DNA of 64,000 nucleotides from Sipunculus nudus. Taxonomy: Eukaryota; Annelida; Sipuncula; Golfingiida; Sipunculidae. The notes beneath the pieces are model-generated. The model saw nothing but the letters and a program-made list of their open reading frames with translations. It ran no database searches and had not been told where the DNA came from. The position numbers and the translations under genes were made by a program. Of this stretch, positions 35,350 to 48,512 are shown piece by piece. The stretch lies in NCBI GenBank assembly GCA_026874595.1, contig CM049311.1:17319676-17383675 (forward strand). Direction: 5' to 3'. Numbering within the stretch: position 1 is the first letter of the stretch; the number at the start of each line of letters is the position of its first letter.

Positions 35350-37120
35350 GGAATTTCCGCGAGCCCCTTGTTTTTTCTTTCAGGTGTCTTTTACCACTTT
35401 CCAGGTGATTCCAAACATACCAAGGTGACAAACACCCTGAAAATTTGACTTTTTTTACACACTGCGTACTGAAATTTGATTTTTTTTTTCCTGGGGCAAC
35501 TTTGCATTGGTTTATGGATAATAACTTTCTTATTTTGCATGGAAGGTGTATAGTTTTGGCATCAATGGAAATCGATAAACATTAGCTCCAAAATGAAATA
35601 TGGTATGATGTCACAGAATATAATACGTGTTTGTTTAATATATATTCCATGCCATGATTTATCACTTAACTTTAAGCCCTCTTACGATTATTCTAAGATA
35701 TATGCGGATGTACCCCCCCCCCCCCTGTGTGAATCTCCCCTGAAGAGTATATCCCTCCTGCAAGACTGAGACTCTCTTAAATATACTGGGTGAAAGTCTT
35801 TATTATGCCCTGGTCAAATCAGCCTATTAAGAGACCCCCCCCCCCCACCCCTTACTTTAAGCTTACCACTGAACCGTCCACACGTTGTTTATACTAAAGA
35901 TGACCATAAAGGCCAAAATAGATAACTGTAAACTGGTTTTGGTTTCTTTTCCATGTGAATATTTTGTTGGGGCACATGAGACAAACTAGAAAACAGTTAG
36001 AAAACAGAGACACAGCTAGTATCCAGATGAGCTCTCTGAGCGGTTAGCTAAGCACCATTTTACCAGTGGGCCCCATGTCACAGAGAGTGGACTCATGGAC
36101 TGTTTTAAAGTGAAATATTGTTGGGCGACTTCTATGAACATTTGAAACATTTTAAAGTTCTATTCAAGCTGGTGCATGGGTATTTAACTTAGAGGAAAGT
36201 GGTGTACTACAGAGTACTATTTTGCTGCTACCAAAATCCGTCTCTTGGTTCTGCTCATCTACCAATGGCTCAACTACCAGTGGTGCTATACCTGTCAGGA
36301 CCAGGGACACTGAGTCATCATCAGGAGTTCCTGTTGGACCCTACCATAAGACTCAGTTTATAAGGTGAGCCCTTTTTCATATCCAATACTATTCATAGGA
36401 AAATACTCCTAAAACGGTCTATTATTTTCGCCCTATTATTTTTAATTTATGTTTTATTGTCCTTTCATTTTAAATACAGTGAATGTCCATAAATAGAACG
36501 CGATTATAATAGGCGTCACAAATGTAATTAAAGGAGTAAAGGTTTGCTTTTATTCAGTTTTGTTAAAGTAAAAACTAGTAACTCTAAAATCAAATATTAA
36601 GTTGGGTTTTCTTTCATTCTTCCAGTGTGGTATTCCTGGAATATTCTACTCACCCGTTTGACCTGTCGTCAGTTGAGGTCACGTCTTGAGAGGGGAGGAC
36701 ACCCATAGCCAATAACATGTCTTTTTTACTATAAAGATGAAATGCAGTAATAAAGATATTTTTTGTTATACCGTCTTTATCTGGTTTGTATGAATTCTGC
36801 TGTGAGACTTTGCTATAAAATATCATTAAGGCATGAAAGCACCTTGGGCAACAAAATGTATGTTGTTTGAAAGACCTAGGTTTGAATCCTTGACATATAT
36901 TGGCCTTAAATTAGAACATGTGTTCATTTTGAGGCCAAGGAGGTACAAATTCATTGATACCAAGATCTCAGAGATGTGTTGAGATTTGCAAAAGCTTTGA
37001 AGCAAAAGACAATGCGAAGACGATATTTATGAAATTACTTGAGTGTACATGCATGTTTAATGTAAAGTTTTGAAATGCCGTGCTAGTCTGTTACTTACAA
37101 AAGTAATGTAAATGGTTGAC
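35350..37120. other. no gene seen; poly-C runs
   Basis: Mixed sequence with C runs at about 35713-35725 and 35837-35848. A B-box-like GGTTTGAATCC at about 36880 may mark a SINE fragment. Confidence 0.4.
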
Positions 37121-37139
37121 ACCTTTTGAAAAAGACTAG

Positions 37140-37460
37140 CTGTGTGTGGGTTCGTGTACACAAGCTTTCGGGTGCTCGGCCCCCTTCCTCAGGTGTAAAT
37201 GGAGCTACTCCTCAGGTAGCTGTTCCCAGTATGGTTCATTTGGACAGGATTAAGGCAAAGCTTGTCGGGTCTATTGTTAAGTTGTGTCGGTGCTGGTTGA
37301 ATTAGGGAATTGGTGGATAAGTGATTATGATTTCCAGGTAGCAGGTGTCCAGGGAAGTGGTTACTGATCCTTAAAAGCAAGGGAGTGTTCCAAGTTTTCA
37401 ATTGTTGTGTTGTGTAATGGTGTAAAAATAAAAAAGTATGTACATAGTCCAAAATAGTTG
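37140..37460. repeat. repeat with Penelope-like wording
   Basis: ACAAGCTTTCGGGTGC followed by CCCCTTCCTCAGGTG at about 37160-37196 resembles the conserved terminal phrase of Penelope-like retroelements (AGCTTTCGG...CTTCxTCAGG). No Penelope reverse transcriptase or GIY-YIG domain was found nearby. Confidence 0.3.
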
Positions 37461-37836
37461 AGTCCTATGTTTAGTCTTTGTTTAATGTGTGCTATTTAGC
37501 TTAATATGAGAACCTATTGTTAAATATGCATATACAGTTGTGCTGACAGAATTTTTGAACACGTTTAGACTCAATATTGTTCATAAATCTACAAACATGA
37601 CTTTGCCATTTTTTAGGAAAATTTAGGGGTAGGGGTAGAACAATGGCTCCAAAGAGGCTGTGAGAGAGCCCCGTACAGCAGACACAACGCGATTTTTTTC
37701 GACATTTAACATATAAGAAATGTGCTCCAAATTAAATGAAAATGTAATCATGTGCTCTCTTATAATCATTTTAATGTATCATGATTATTGCTTTTACATA
37801 TTACAGGCCATATTAAATTGTGATATCGGATTTCAG

Positions 37837-37929
37837 TGTACGGAAGGAGGTTTGATTCCAGAGGCTTAAGCAGCGTCGGGAGTGGCGGCGTCCTAACTGG
37901 TTCCGGTTTCGCTGGTTCCGGTGGTTCAG
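37837..37929 (+). CDS. candidate Gly/Ser-rich exon, phase 1-1
   Basis: Acceptor ATATCGGATTTCAG and donor TTCAG|GTTGGT enclose 93 bp. In phase 1 it reads YGRRFDSRGLSSVGSGGVLT, then a GSG-rich tail (GSGFAGSGGS). An open, symmetric phase 1 exon could be another linker exon of the plus-strand mucin-like gene. Confidence 0.4.
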
Positions 37930-38599
37930 GTTGGTGTCATAATCAATAAGAATTTCAATTAATAATGTATTTAGTGACAACTGATTTATAGGAAAAACGA
38001 GCATATTCACGTTGATATCATTTTCGGGTCAGAAAAAGTATATGTCAAGGTAAGTGAGTAAAGGTAATTTGTAGATATGCAAATTTAAGTATCCATCATT
38101 CACCGGAAATTTCTTGCATTTCAAGAAATACTTAAATCCGTTTCAAAAAGTTTGAAGCTCGCTTGCATTAAAACGCTTATGAATGGCTGCAGGTGGTTTG
38201 TCTACATTGTGATAAGAAAATAATTTTACCTGAACCAGAGAATTTGGAAAATAAACTGCATCGAACTAAACGAGTTTTATGGCCGATTTTATAAACATAA
38301 CTTAAAAGACGTGTGCACAACTGTTAAACAAACTTGACTGGACCAGGATACATGTATGCAAATTCACGCACAACATGTGGCCAAGGTTTTAGGTGAAAAG
38401 ATCCTTAAAGTATGTAGTAAGGAATTGCCTTCCACTTTTAATCGATTATTATATTAGGCTTCACTTTACACAGTGTTTCTACTGACCACTTGATAAACCT
38501 GTAAAGTCATTCCTTATGCCAAAAACAAGACCCCTTTGATACCACACAACCAAATGTTCCTTTGGGGAAACTAATGAATATGAATGCGAATCCATTCAT

Positions 38600-39560
38600 T
38601 ATACCCTTGAAACAGTTTTTTTTAACAAAGAGAAACCAGTTTGTAATGTTGAATTAGGTCAGTTCAAGAGAAATTCAAACTAATACAGGAGCTCCTCAGG
38701 GATGCATTGTATCGCCCATTTTATACACCCTGCACACTAATGATCGGAGAGACATTTTGGAAGGCTGTAAACTGTATGCAGATGACACTGCATCGGCTGG
38801 TCTTTGCAATAATTCAGATGTAGATTATAAGCTAGAGGTACAAAATTTTGAAGCGTGGTGCAATAGTCATTTCTTTAAACTTAATGAAAATGGAATGATT
38901 GCACATTAAAGGAAAGGATATGAAAAACACAAACTTTTTATAATAAATGGTCAGATGGTAGAACCAGTAAGAGAATACAAATATCTTTGTACTATAATTG
39001 ATGACAATTTCACCCTCAAAACTAAATTGGCAAACAAAGCTGTTCTTCTTGGGAAAACTACACAGGATGAAAGTTGACTAAAAAATAATGGAGCCTTTCT
39101 ACAAGTTAGTAATACCCACTGTACATACTCTGTATTGCCTCAAAAATGTAAAAATGTCTAGAGCTCTTCTGTTGTATATCACATGGAAAGCAAAGCTCAT
39201 CATGGCCGATCCCTCTCATGCACTTATAGACTTACACCTAAGGATCGGAAAAAAAGAGCCATACATACGGTACCGAACAACAAGATATAGTAAGACTTTC
39301 GGTCCAATAAATTAAAAAGGTGAAAGCTACTGTGGCATAATATGATTGAATTATTTATTGATTCATTTATTAATTAAGGTATATGGTAGATTCTCTGTTA
39401 TATGTAAAATGTCTGAAATTTTTTTTATTTATGTGTGATCATGTATAGATATATACTTCCTGTGATATAAGATTGTCATTTCTCAGTTACAATTACCTGT
39501 GCTGTGCTTACTAACTGTGCTGTAAATGCTTGCGATCAAAACTTTGTTGACTAATAAAGG
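38600..39560 (+). mobile_element. LINE reverse-transcriptase remnant
   Basis: Encodes TGAPQGCIVSPILYTLHTND, KLYADDTASAGLCNNSD and EYKYLCTIIDDNF: conserved reverse-transcriptase blocks of a CR1/Rex/L2-like non-LTR element, including the YADD active site. It is truncated at the 5' end and broken by stops (TAA after NGMIAH at about 38907). A 3' tail with AATAAAGGCTTATCTTGAC ends near 39560. Confidence 0.75.
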
Positions 39561-39599
39561 CTTATCTTGACTTTTCTTAATAATAATTTTAATTATATT

Positions 39600-40800
39600 C
39601 CATTTAGGAAGGTTAAATTTAACATTTAAGATTCGACTCGTGTATGATAGAAAAGTGTTAAGACAGGATTCCCTGTCTAATGTAAAGTTTCTTTTTGTAT
39701 ATAATTTTGTTTTGAATATATCATTAAAAAATATGTTATGATAATTTTTTAACCCTTTTCCCTGGATGTCACTGACTGTTGCATGGAGAGGGTTGGTGTA
39801 AAACTTGTGTATTCCATTTTGTAAATCCTCTTTCAGTGGCGTCAGACACGGATAGGCATTTCTTGCCTAGGCTTATATCTATTTTATTCTTGGGGTGATT
39901 TTGTATCTCCGTGCCTGCATTTCGGACTTACATTGGAAATTTTTGCCTATTTCGAGAAAGAAGGGTAAAGAAATTGAATAATAAAAGTGGCAAAAGGTGA
40001 TTCTTAGTTTAACCATTACCTATGCGGCCCTGAAGGACTGTGTCTGTTTTTTTTTTTTTTTTGGCATGCTCAGCTCATTGCCTCTTTAAATGAATATCAG
40101 TGTAAAAATTACACAGTTTGTTAGCACTGTATCTTTAGAGTATGGAATAAAAAGTACCATAGTAGACATTTGTTTGCGACTTTTATAAATAAAGTATTTT
40201 TTGCACGTTTATTTTCATTCCGAGTCGCCGACAAAAACTGGTAGGTTTTATGTTTAAAACTCTTTTTACTCTCTCTTTTGATTCAGGTACTAGTTTCAGT
40301 ACTAGTTTCAAGTAAACCACAATGCCCGTTTTCAGTGTTGTATGCAGGTTATAAAAACAGGTGAAGTGATCTTTTTCCCCAAGAGATTCTCTCATGAAAA
40401 TCTCTGTGATTTGTGCTTTTTAATATAATTTAAATGGAAATTAACAACATCCATTGCTTTTCGGAAATTACTTGAGGATGTCACTTGCTTTTTTTTGCTC
40501 AAGAAGGCAAAGAGGATAATAAGTGTAAAGTGGCACAGATTGATTCTCGGTTGAACTACGACCTATGCTGCCCTAATTGACCTTGTCTTGTGTTTTTAAC
40601 TCACTAATGGTCTCTTTTAAATAACATATATGTCAGAATTAGACAGCTCCGAAACGCTGCATTTCTGCTGATTTCTTTGAAATACCATTGCCTCATTTAT
40701 GAACGGATCATTGCGGATCAAGGCACGAATATATAGGGTTCTCACTATACTCGGGTAAACCGGTATAAACTGTATTGTGCGGATAGTATTTTTTGTAGTT
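39600..40800. other. no gene seen
   Basis: AT-rich sequence with a poly-T run near 40048-40062 and two partly similar stretches around TTCTTAGTTTAACCATTACC and TTCTCGGTTGAACTACGACC (about 40000 and 40540), which may be an old tandem duplication. Confidence 0.4.
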
Positions 40801-40920
40801 TATTTCAGGATGTGTCGGAAAAGAGCCTTTCCCACAAGATAATTTTGAAAAAAAAAATGTCTTTGTATAAAAAATGGGTGGATACATATTATCCTAAAGC
40901 GGCCATGTTGACTAATCGAG

Positions 40921-40959
40921 AAACCACCGTGGCTCTAACCACCACCCCTGCAACAGCAT
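40921..40959 (+). CDS. candidate Thr-rich exon, phase 1-1
   Basis: 39 bp between a weak acceptor (AATCGAG) and donor GCAT|GTAAGC. In phase 1 it reads TTVALTTTPATA, close to the VALTTTPAS theme of the 60-bp exons further right. It is probably a short or partly decayed relative. Confidence 0.45.
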
Positions 40960-40999
40960 GTAAGCTGGATAAAAGTATTAAGCCATTTTTCAGCATTCT

Positions 41000-43010
41000 C
41001 TGATTATGCTACCTGGGAAGATAAAGCCTTATCTGTATCGAGAAATGCTTTAATGTGTAGTCCGAAATGGTTTGGAGTCAGCACTTGGCTAAAACGGTTT
41101 TTCCTGTTTATACGGATATTATGTAATCTATATAATTAATACGAAGATTTGTCCATCTAGACAATGGTCTACCTGCTTCCGTTCTGGTCTGGTTTTCCAA
41201 ATGTTTCACACGTATCATTGTTGTCCTCTTCCAGGGCACGTTTCTTTTGTTTTGTATGATTATCTCCTATAAAGCTGTATAATTAATAATTTTGATGTTA
41301 CCTCATAGGTGCCTCTATTTCGTGTGTGCTTTAAGGTGCTCAACGCATGTCATGCTTTTGCAGGAGGCCCTATTTGGACTTTCAGGAATTTTGAGCTCAC
41401 TTGTCCCTGAAAGCATTCCTGGCCCGTGCACTGGAGCTATTGTGATTTTTAAAATGATAGGTTTTTTTAAAAGAATGTCCCACAACAACTGAAACCCTGT
41501 TCGACGGGTGGCGGGGGGGGGGGGGGGTATTGCACACATATTTTCTTTTAAGATCAGCAATCTCCAGGGATATTAAAACAGATTAACGCTAGATCGTATA
41601 GGCATTGTATATGATCTTATAGACCGGTAGGTATTCTATTAACAAACAAACCTACAGAGTCTACTAACCTCCGTCAGAATCTCCTTATCAGTCATGTGTT
41701 CATGTGTACACTTTTCATGTTTAAACACTGTCACGCTTCAGTAAGCGGTTTCATCTGGCGAGTGGTAACACAAATACATACGCGAAGGTGGTTTCTACAC
41801 GGGGACAGCGATATCGTCATAATGGTGTTATTATAGATAGTGGCGATTCTTACCTTCAAAATTAATAGATTGTTCATACAGTTTTACCCTAACCTTCTAC
41901 AAATATTCAGCATAACCCGTACAAAACTTTTTTTGTAACCTTGTTTGGAGAAAAGCAAAGAACCATTCATTTCTTTCCTAATGACTTGCTCCGAAATATC
42001 TTATTTGCGTCTGTTGTCAGTTTTCCAACAGACCTGCTTATATCCGGGTCATTCACAACAATCAGGACAAATATTTAATCCCGTTTGAATATATTCACCT
42101 GTGCATGTCTTTCCACTTTTGCAGCTACATGTTGCATTTTAGCGTGTAAGAGCCTTCACCGACATTTATGTGTCTGTAACATGCATAAGATTACCCTTAA
42201 CACACAACTAAAAACATTTTCCTTGATTTGCTCTCAGCACCAATCTTTCTTGAACTTTCATTTGGCTTTAGTCGTATCATTTCTTCAAATTATCTTTACA
42301 GGAGATGCCTTCTTTATGCCATCGTAATATATATTATATTGTCTTCGCTCTACTAAAGATGTTGTTTATCATTATAATAAAATAATTCGTAGACCCGTCA
42401 TGCCTCACTTCCTTTAGCAATACGTATTTCTCTGTGCGACTTGTTGTATTGCATAATTTGCCATTCCTTGTGGACTAGTATTTATATGGGAAGGGTTTTC
42501 ATGGGGGATTCTACCAAAAGTAAACTTAATATCATATACTGAACCACATCTAACAAAATTGTTGCCGGAAGCCAGTGTTTAAATTATGCAACATTCAGTC
42601 CCTACAAGCTTTTTACTTAACCATTTTTCTGACAGCACCGTCGACCTTCCACGAATCAATGTAGTATTATATTAAAAGAAAACAGAATTATTACTTATAT
42701 CGTATTTATTCCTGTCAGACTAAATAACAATAATACCATCCATTTCTATAAGGTCCCGGAAGGACGTCAGCTCCAGCCGTTTCAAAAGCAAAAGACAGAA
42801 ATAACAGTTAACAAATAATATTAAATTCAGACTGTGTTATTGTTCGACCACTGAAAGAAGAAAGTACTTAGAAGCATGATTCTTTATAAATCATTTTTTG
42901 ATTATTAATCAACCCTCTCTTTTGAGTTGCGTCGGGTCAATATGGTTGCAAGTTGTCGTATATGAATTGAAAATGTGTTATAGAATGATCGCACAAGACA
43001 AATATTTTCC
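41000..43010. other. no gene seen; poly-G run
   Basis: AT-rich sequence with a G run at about 41513-41527. I see no coding signal beyond short ORFs. Confidence 0.4.
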
Positions 43011-43017
43011 AAACCAG

Positions 43018-43055
43018 TCACTACCGTTGCTCCAACGACAACTCCTGCAAAATAT
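43018..43055 (+). pseudogene. decayed Thr-rich exon
   Basis: After the acceptor CCAAACCAG the frame reads TTVAPTTTPAKY, the mucin-like theme. The donor position reads TAT|GTGAAC and does not keep phase 1, so splicing is doubtful. Confidence 0.4.
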
Positions 43056-43364
43056 GTGAACACGATACACTTGTTGAGCACTTCTTGGGCATCCTCTAAT
43101 TTTTCCAATCGGAAACTATAGTGTCTTATCGTTATTAATGTGTCTGCCTCATCTCTGTAACCCCCAAGCGAGTTTCTCGTGAATTATTGAATTATATCTA
43201 GCTTGCAGTGCCATGGAGCACTAAAGGATGTACTGCAGCTAATAAGACTGAATATTCTTTTATGTAGAAAGAGAAAGCAATAGTTATTTGAAATATCAGT
43301 TCTATAAATAATAGGATGCCATTGTATTGAATGAAACATGATTTTAATTTATAATATTCATCAG

Positions 43365-43424
43365 GGGCCCAAACGACCACATTGGCCCGAACCGTGGCTC
43401 CAACCACAACTCAAGAATCAACTG
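43365..43424 (+). CDS. mucin-like repeat exon 1
   Basis: 60 bp, phase 1-1, acceptor TTCATCAG, donor ACTG|GTAAGT. Reads GAQTTTLARTVAPTTTQEST. It is the most diverged of the 60-bp exons but is open with intact splice sites. Thr and Pro make it a likely target for O-glycosylation. Confidence 0.7.
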
Positions 43425-44044
43425 GTAAGTTATATACCTGTCGTATTAAGCTCCGGTAAATCCCTCTTGATTCATGTAAATGGAAGACGATAGGATTATC
43501 CCCGCATTGAAAAATATTCAGCATATAGTGTGAAATCGTTTCAAAACAAAACAAATCTAGTTTTTTCCCGACGTTTTGTTTTAAACGTTCCTTTCTATTT
43601 CATGTAGACACTAGTTTTTACCCGACGTTTTGTTTTAAATGTTCCTTTCTATTTCATGCAGACATTATGTAAGTAAAGTTAATTTTCAACAAACGCAAAC
43701 AGAAGGAAATGGATGTTATGATCATTGACGGCCTGTTTCGTCGAAGATCTGTGCACTTGAAATAGGATAGGTTCCTGCTTTCATTTAGCAGACAGAGGCA
43801 ACAAAGGAATTCTAGAGTTATGAATAATTATTGTATCATTCTATTAGAATGTGCAAAATCGTTTTTTATTTTCTTATTAATGTAACCCTGCTTCTTTGAA
43901 TACTTAAATGGAGCCAAAATCAAGAGCTGGCAGGCTCACCCAGGGTAGCCGGAGCTGGTAAGGACTAAATATTCTTTTCAAAAGTATATATAAAATTATG
44001 ATGTACAACGCATTCGTCATCGGCCAATATCTGTCCTAAATTGT

Positions 44045-44150
44045 GTCTCCAAAATTGCCGAGAAAGCATGATTTGATTATACGTAATTTTCTCCAAGAGC
44101 ATAAAAAGATAAAATTTCAACTTGGATTGATATCAGACAGACGTTGCAGA
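44045..44150 (+). mobile_element. LINE fragment in array unit 1
   Basis: Short stretch reading SPKLPRKHDLIIRNFLQEHK, the start of the reverse-transcriptase fragment found in the other units; the similarity then ends. Confidence 0.5.
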
Positions 44151-44448
44151 CAGACACGATGGAGAACTACGCTAACATTGTTTAACTTACCTACTCGTTT
44201 AAGTATATTAACAATGTATATACATGGTCCCCTATATATTTGCTCAACCAGGTTTATCCTCATATGTATGGAATTCTCATTCATTTAATGCAAATTCTGA
44301 AGCAAGCTTGTTATTCTTAAGTAGCATTAACAACACAACTGCATAAACTACATACTTGTAATGTGTATTGATCTCATAATGACACTGTGATACTAGAACT
44401 TGAAAGAAACCATGATTGTACCATGTTTGTGTTTGATTTGCAAAACAT

Positions 44449-44924
44449 TAGCCCCATTAACACACGCTTTACTGGAGAGCTCTACATCGTTTAGCGCGCG
44501 CCAAGTCCCCCAAACCCACCAGATTTCGAGGATTTTACGTCTGGAGCGCGCTACATTTTGACCACCGGTTTGAGTCTGTCTGGCGCGGTCTACATTTGTG
44601 CTTCGAACGTGTGTAAAACAGAAGTGGAGCGCGCTACCGATACAGCGTGCTCCAGCATAACTCGGCCGTCATGTGACTAGGATTTAGCCATGCGCGCACG
44701 GGGGAATCCAATCTTGACCGCGCTAAATTGCAGTATTTATCTGCGTGTAAACGCAATGCCGATTCTAGGCTGGGCCAAGTGCAATGCGTATTAACTTGTC
44801 AGGGTAACGCGCTCTACATGGTCACTTGGCCCGGCACAGTGTAAACGCAAGTTAAAATGTAGCCCGCTCCACATTTTTTGGACCGGTCTAGCGCGCGCAA
44901 CATTTTCTAGTGTAAATCGGGCTA
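44449..44924. mobile_element. GC-rich non-autonomous DNA transposon (MITE-like)
   Basis: 476 bp of GC-rich sequence in AT-rich surroundings. The ends are imperfect inverted repeats: TAGCCCCATTAACACACG on the left against TAGCCCGATTTACACTAG (reverse complement of the right end). The interior repeats GAGCGCGCTAC and GCGCGCGC-type words. No ORF; no clear target duplication. Confidence 0.55.
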
Positions 44925-45589
44925 TTGTCTATCTTATTGCTAACCCATCCGATTGAATTTATGTGCATATACTTATATGTTTAGGTATTAAAAATGCATT
45001 GTCTAAATATAGAAATCATGCCTATATCATTGAATTACACAAGAGACTGCATGTAAACAAGCAGCCTTCTTTTCCTATGCACTTTAATATCTTCATGTAG
45101 TATTTGTGCGATATATGCATTTGTTTCTCTATCATTATACAATTTTTTACCTGTTGTGAAATGACGTACAGAAGCTTTCTTATGTACCTTTATGGAGTAA
45201 ACTATAACACATACATGTATGTATTTATATGTTTACATATATATTTAAAATATAAGTATCACAAAATGTGCCTTGCATGCATATAGGGCATCTCTACCTT
45301 TACCGTACAAGTGATGGATCTCATAACACATTAAATGTAAAAAAAATACTAATAAGTAAATCATAGCCAAGGTACCTCATATTAATTTGTACACTGTTGT
45401 CACTTTAGGAAACATTTTTAGGCCAAATTATAGAGTTAGTTTAAAAGTAAATTTTCACTTGAAGTAAATGGTACTGCACTTAGTACATGTGATATGACTC
45501 TATATAAAGTACTGTTTATACCTACACTTACTAAACATTAACAGACTTCAATGTTTACAAGCCATATAATCAACATAACTGTGATATTT

Positions 45590-45593
45590 GCAT

Positions 45594-45625
<32 letters not shown>

Positions 45626-45632
45626 TATATAC
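45590..45632. repeat. (TA)n microsatellite
   Basis: TA run with a few interruptions, inside array unit 1. Confidence 0.85.
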
Positions 45633-46663
45633 ACAAAGGTGTGTTTTATAGCAAAAATATAATAGTGCAGAAGCTCTTAAAGATTGCCCTATTTATTAAA
45701 TACATGTTAATCTGCTTTATATCTTGTTCTCAAGCAAATAAGAGTTAGTGCATATACATTTGCCCTGGAGGCCAACATCGTGTATTTATTACCTGTGATA
45801 TAGTATTATATGTTGTTACATGTAGTCACAGTACCTCTTGTGTATACACTGTAATATAGTTTTGCATGACTCCGTATACCTCGAAAGAAATCAAATGAGT
45901 TGAAATTAACTATTATTATAACCAGGAGATTCTTGAGTGAATTAAAAATCTCATCTGTTCTGGGAGGCCCTGGCCACGTGTTAACAGCTCCAAAATCGAA
46001 ATAGCATGGCCTAGAAACTTTTTATTCAGTATCCGCACTACTCCTTTGTAAATCCCTGTGCTTACCAAAATAAGTTAGGTATTATTTAGCAAGTTTTGCG
46101 TAGTTTGTTGTTTTTGTAGCACTCTAAAAGGTTTTACATAATAGAGTGTTCCAGTCAACAAAAGGTCATTACCCATAGATCACTTTTATCATGTTTTAGA
46201 ATTATGTTTTATTTAACTTACTTGGAAATAATTTTGACATTTGTTCAGGAGTACTCCTTTTCTCCTTTAAAGTTGAGTTTGATAGCATAATGATTAGAAA
46301 TCGTTAAATCATCGTCCCGCGGATTCTTGTGGCTGCTAAAAAATGGGATTCTCATGCATTTTGTGGTGGCTGTCCTGCCTGATTTATGATATCCGCTGCA
46401 ACAGAATTCGAAGTTTAAAAGAAATGAAGTGTAACTGTTGCTTGGACACTGGTCCAGCAACAAGATTTTTTAACGCGAGTTGCTCGAAATTATTTATGAC
46501 TGGTATTGCCAGCGAGAACTAAAAAGAGAATCTCACCTCGTAAGGACTGAATGTTCTTTTATGTGGAAGGAAAAGGCAAAGGCAATGTGAAATATCAATT
46601 CTATAAATAATTGGATGCCGTTGTGTTTGATAAACATATACTTTTATGTATATTATTCTTCAG

Positions 46664-46723
46664 TGGCCCTTACTACCACACCGGCCTCCACCGTGGCTCC
46701 AACCACAACTCCGGGGCCAACTG
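46664..46723 (+). CDS. mucin-like repeat exon 2
   Basis: 60 bp, phase 1-1, acceptor TATTCTTCAG, donor ACTG|GTAAGT. Reads VALTTTPASTVAPTTTPGPT. Confidence 0.75.
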
Positions 46724-46869
46724 GTAAGTGATAAACCTGGCTCTAGTGAATACCTCTCTGATTCATTTAAATGGAAGACGATAGGGTAATCCCTGTATGG
46801 AGAAATATTTTGCATGTAAAATGTAATCTTTCAAAACAATAAGGTTCTTTCCGATTCCTATATCTGTAC

Positions 46870-47260
46870 TAAGTCGTGTCTAGGAGATTGCTGAGAAAGC
46901 CATACTTAATTATAAGAAATATTCTCCGAGAGGATAGAAACAATATAACATTCCCATTTGAATCTATACCAGGGCATTCGACAGTAAATGAACATGTAGA
47001 AACTTTTCATCAGTTCTATGAGACACTAGACAATAAGATGGACGTTAATGTTGTGTTTTGTGACATATCTTAAGCTTTCAAAAGAGTATGACATAAAGTA
47101 ATGACATAAGATAAAGCGAATTGGTAAATATGACTCATTTCTTTTATGGTTTAAACATTACCTACACAATGGCAAACAAAGAATCGTAATACGGGATGGG
47201 TGTTCTCACTATGGTTAAATTAAGGGTAGTGCAGAATTAGGACTAATTTTATTTTTAATG

Positions 47261-47295
<35 letters not shown>

Positions 47296-48080
47296 ATATA
47301 TATCAATTAACGGCATAGATGAATTTGTTTTTTGTAATACAAGACTTGTTGCAGACGAGACTACACTCTTCGTCAATTAGTCCAACACTGTTTCAAGTAT
47401 GGAAGATGGTTTATAAGTATAAAAGTATGCACTTTCGGCACGATTAAACTTGGTCTGGTCAGATTTCTGGAGTATGCAAGAAAGCATACTAAAGAATTGA
47501 TGTATTGTACAAAATTAAGTACCCATTTGATTTGATAACAATAGAAATAATAAATACATCCTTTGTATTGCTTATATCAGAATATGGAAGTATCATGTGG
47601 ACTAATAAAAACGACAGATTCAAATAAATTGGAGATGATCTAATTATATGCAACCAGAATTGTTACGGGGACACTTAATGGAACCATTAATCGGGAAACG
47701 TATAATGAAGATGTATGGGAGACCTTGCAGGATCTTAGACAAAAAAATCTCATTTGGCAGTGTTATTTAAAATAATCATTTTTTGTTTTTGCTCCAACTA
47801 CTTGGCAAAGTATGTCCAAGACCTATTCACAACAAGTGCAGTTTCCCCTAAAAAACAGCCATGATTTAGATTTTAAAAATGTTTTGTCTGTTCACGGAAT
47901 CGTTTATTCCACATGCATGTCGTGTTTGGAATAGTCTCAAGAGTTAATTGAAAACGGCTCAAGGATCGCATCATTCAAGTTAAGCCAAATGGAATGAATA
48001 GGAAATCAAGTCAGCACTATTTTATTGGGAAGAGAAAATTAGGAATACAACATGCAAAATTAAGAATACAATGCTGTGCT
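46870..48080 (+). mobile_element. LINE remnant in array unit 2
   Basis: Reverse-transcriptase start blocks FPFESIPGHSTVNEHVETFH and NVVFCDIS (usual F.F..GFxPGxSTxxQ and VxxVFxDxSKAFD), followed by decayed core and 3' sequence. A TA run interrupts it near 47262-47300. Stops throughout. Confidence 0.7.
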
Positions 48081-48512
48081 CTTAACTTTTATTTCGTTTA
48101 AAGAAGGTCATAGGTAATATTTTGCGCTTGGTAACATAATGATTGGAAAGCGTTTCCAGATGAACCCGTGTTTTGTTTTATGCTCAAAAGTGGTTTACCG
48201 AAGTAATGTGCTCCCAGGCCTGCCTGATCTCTGTTATCCCATTCAAAAAAAAAAAAATGGAGTTTCAGAGAATTGTAGTGTGAATATTGCTTGGACACTT
48301 GTCTTACCTCAGTTTTATCCATGCGAGTGGATTGCAAATTATTTATGACTGGCAGTGCCAGCGAGCATTGAAGAGAGAACCGAAGCCCGTAAGGACTGAA
48401 TGTTGTATTATGAGGGAGGGGAAAGGAAAGGCAATATGAAATATCAATACTATAAAAATTGTATGCTATTGTGTCCAATAAAACATGTTCTTTAATGTAT
48501 ATTTTTCTTTAG

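Noticed and set aside
36281-36364. Possible exon reading SSTNGSTT / VPVGPYHKTQFI with a GTGAGC donor
   Set aside because: It is only open in phase 2, unlike the neighbouring phase 1 candidates, and the acceptor context is weak. Not enough support.
42905-43108. Minus-strand ORF containing AGVVVGATVVTG
   Set aside because: That stretch is the antisense of the Thr-rich exon fragment at 43018.
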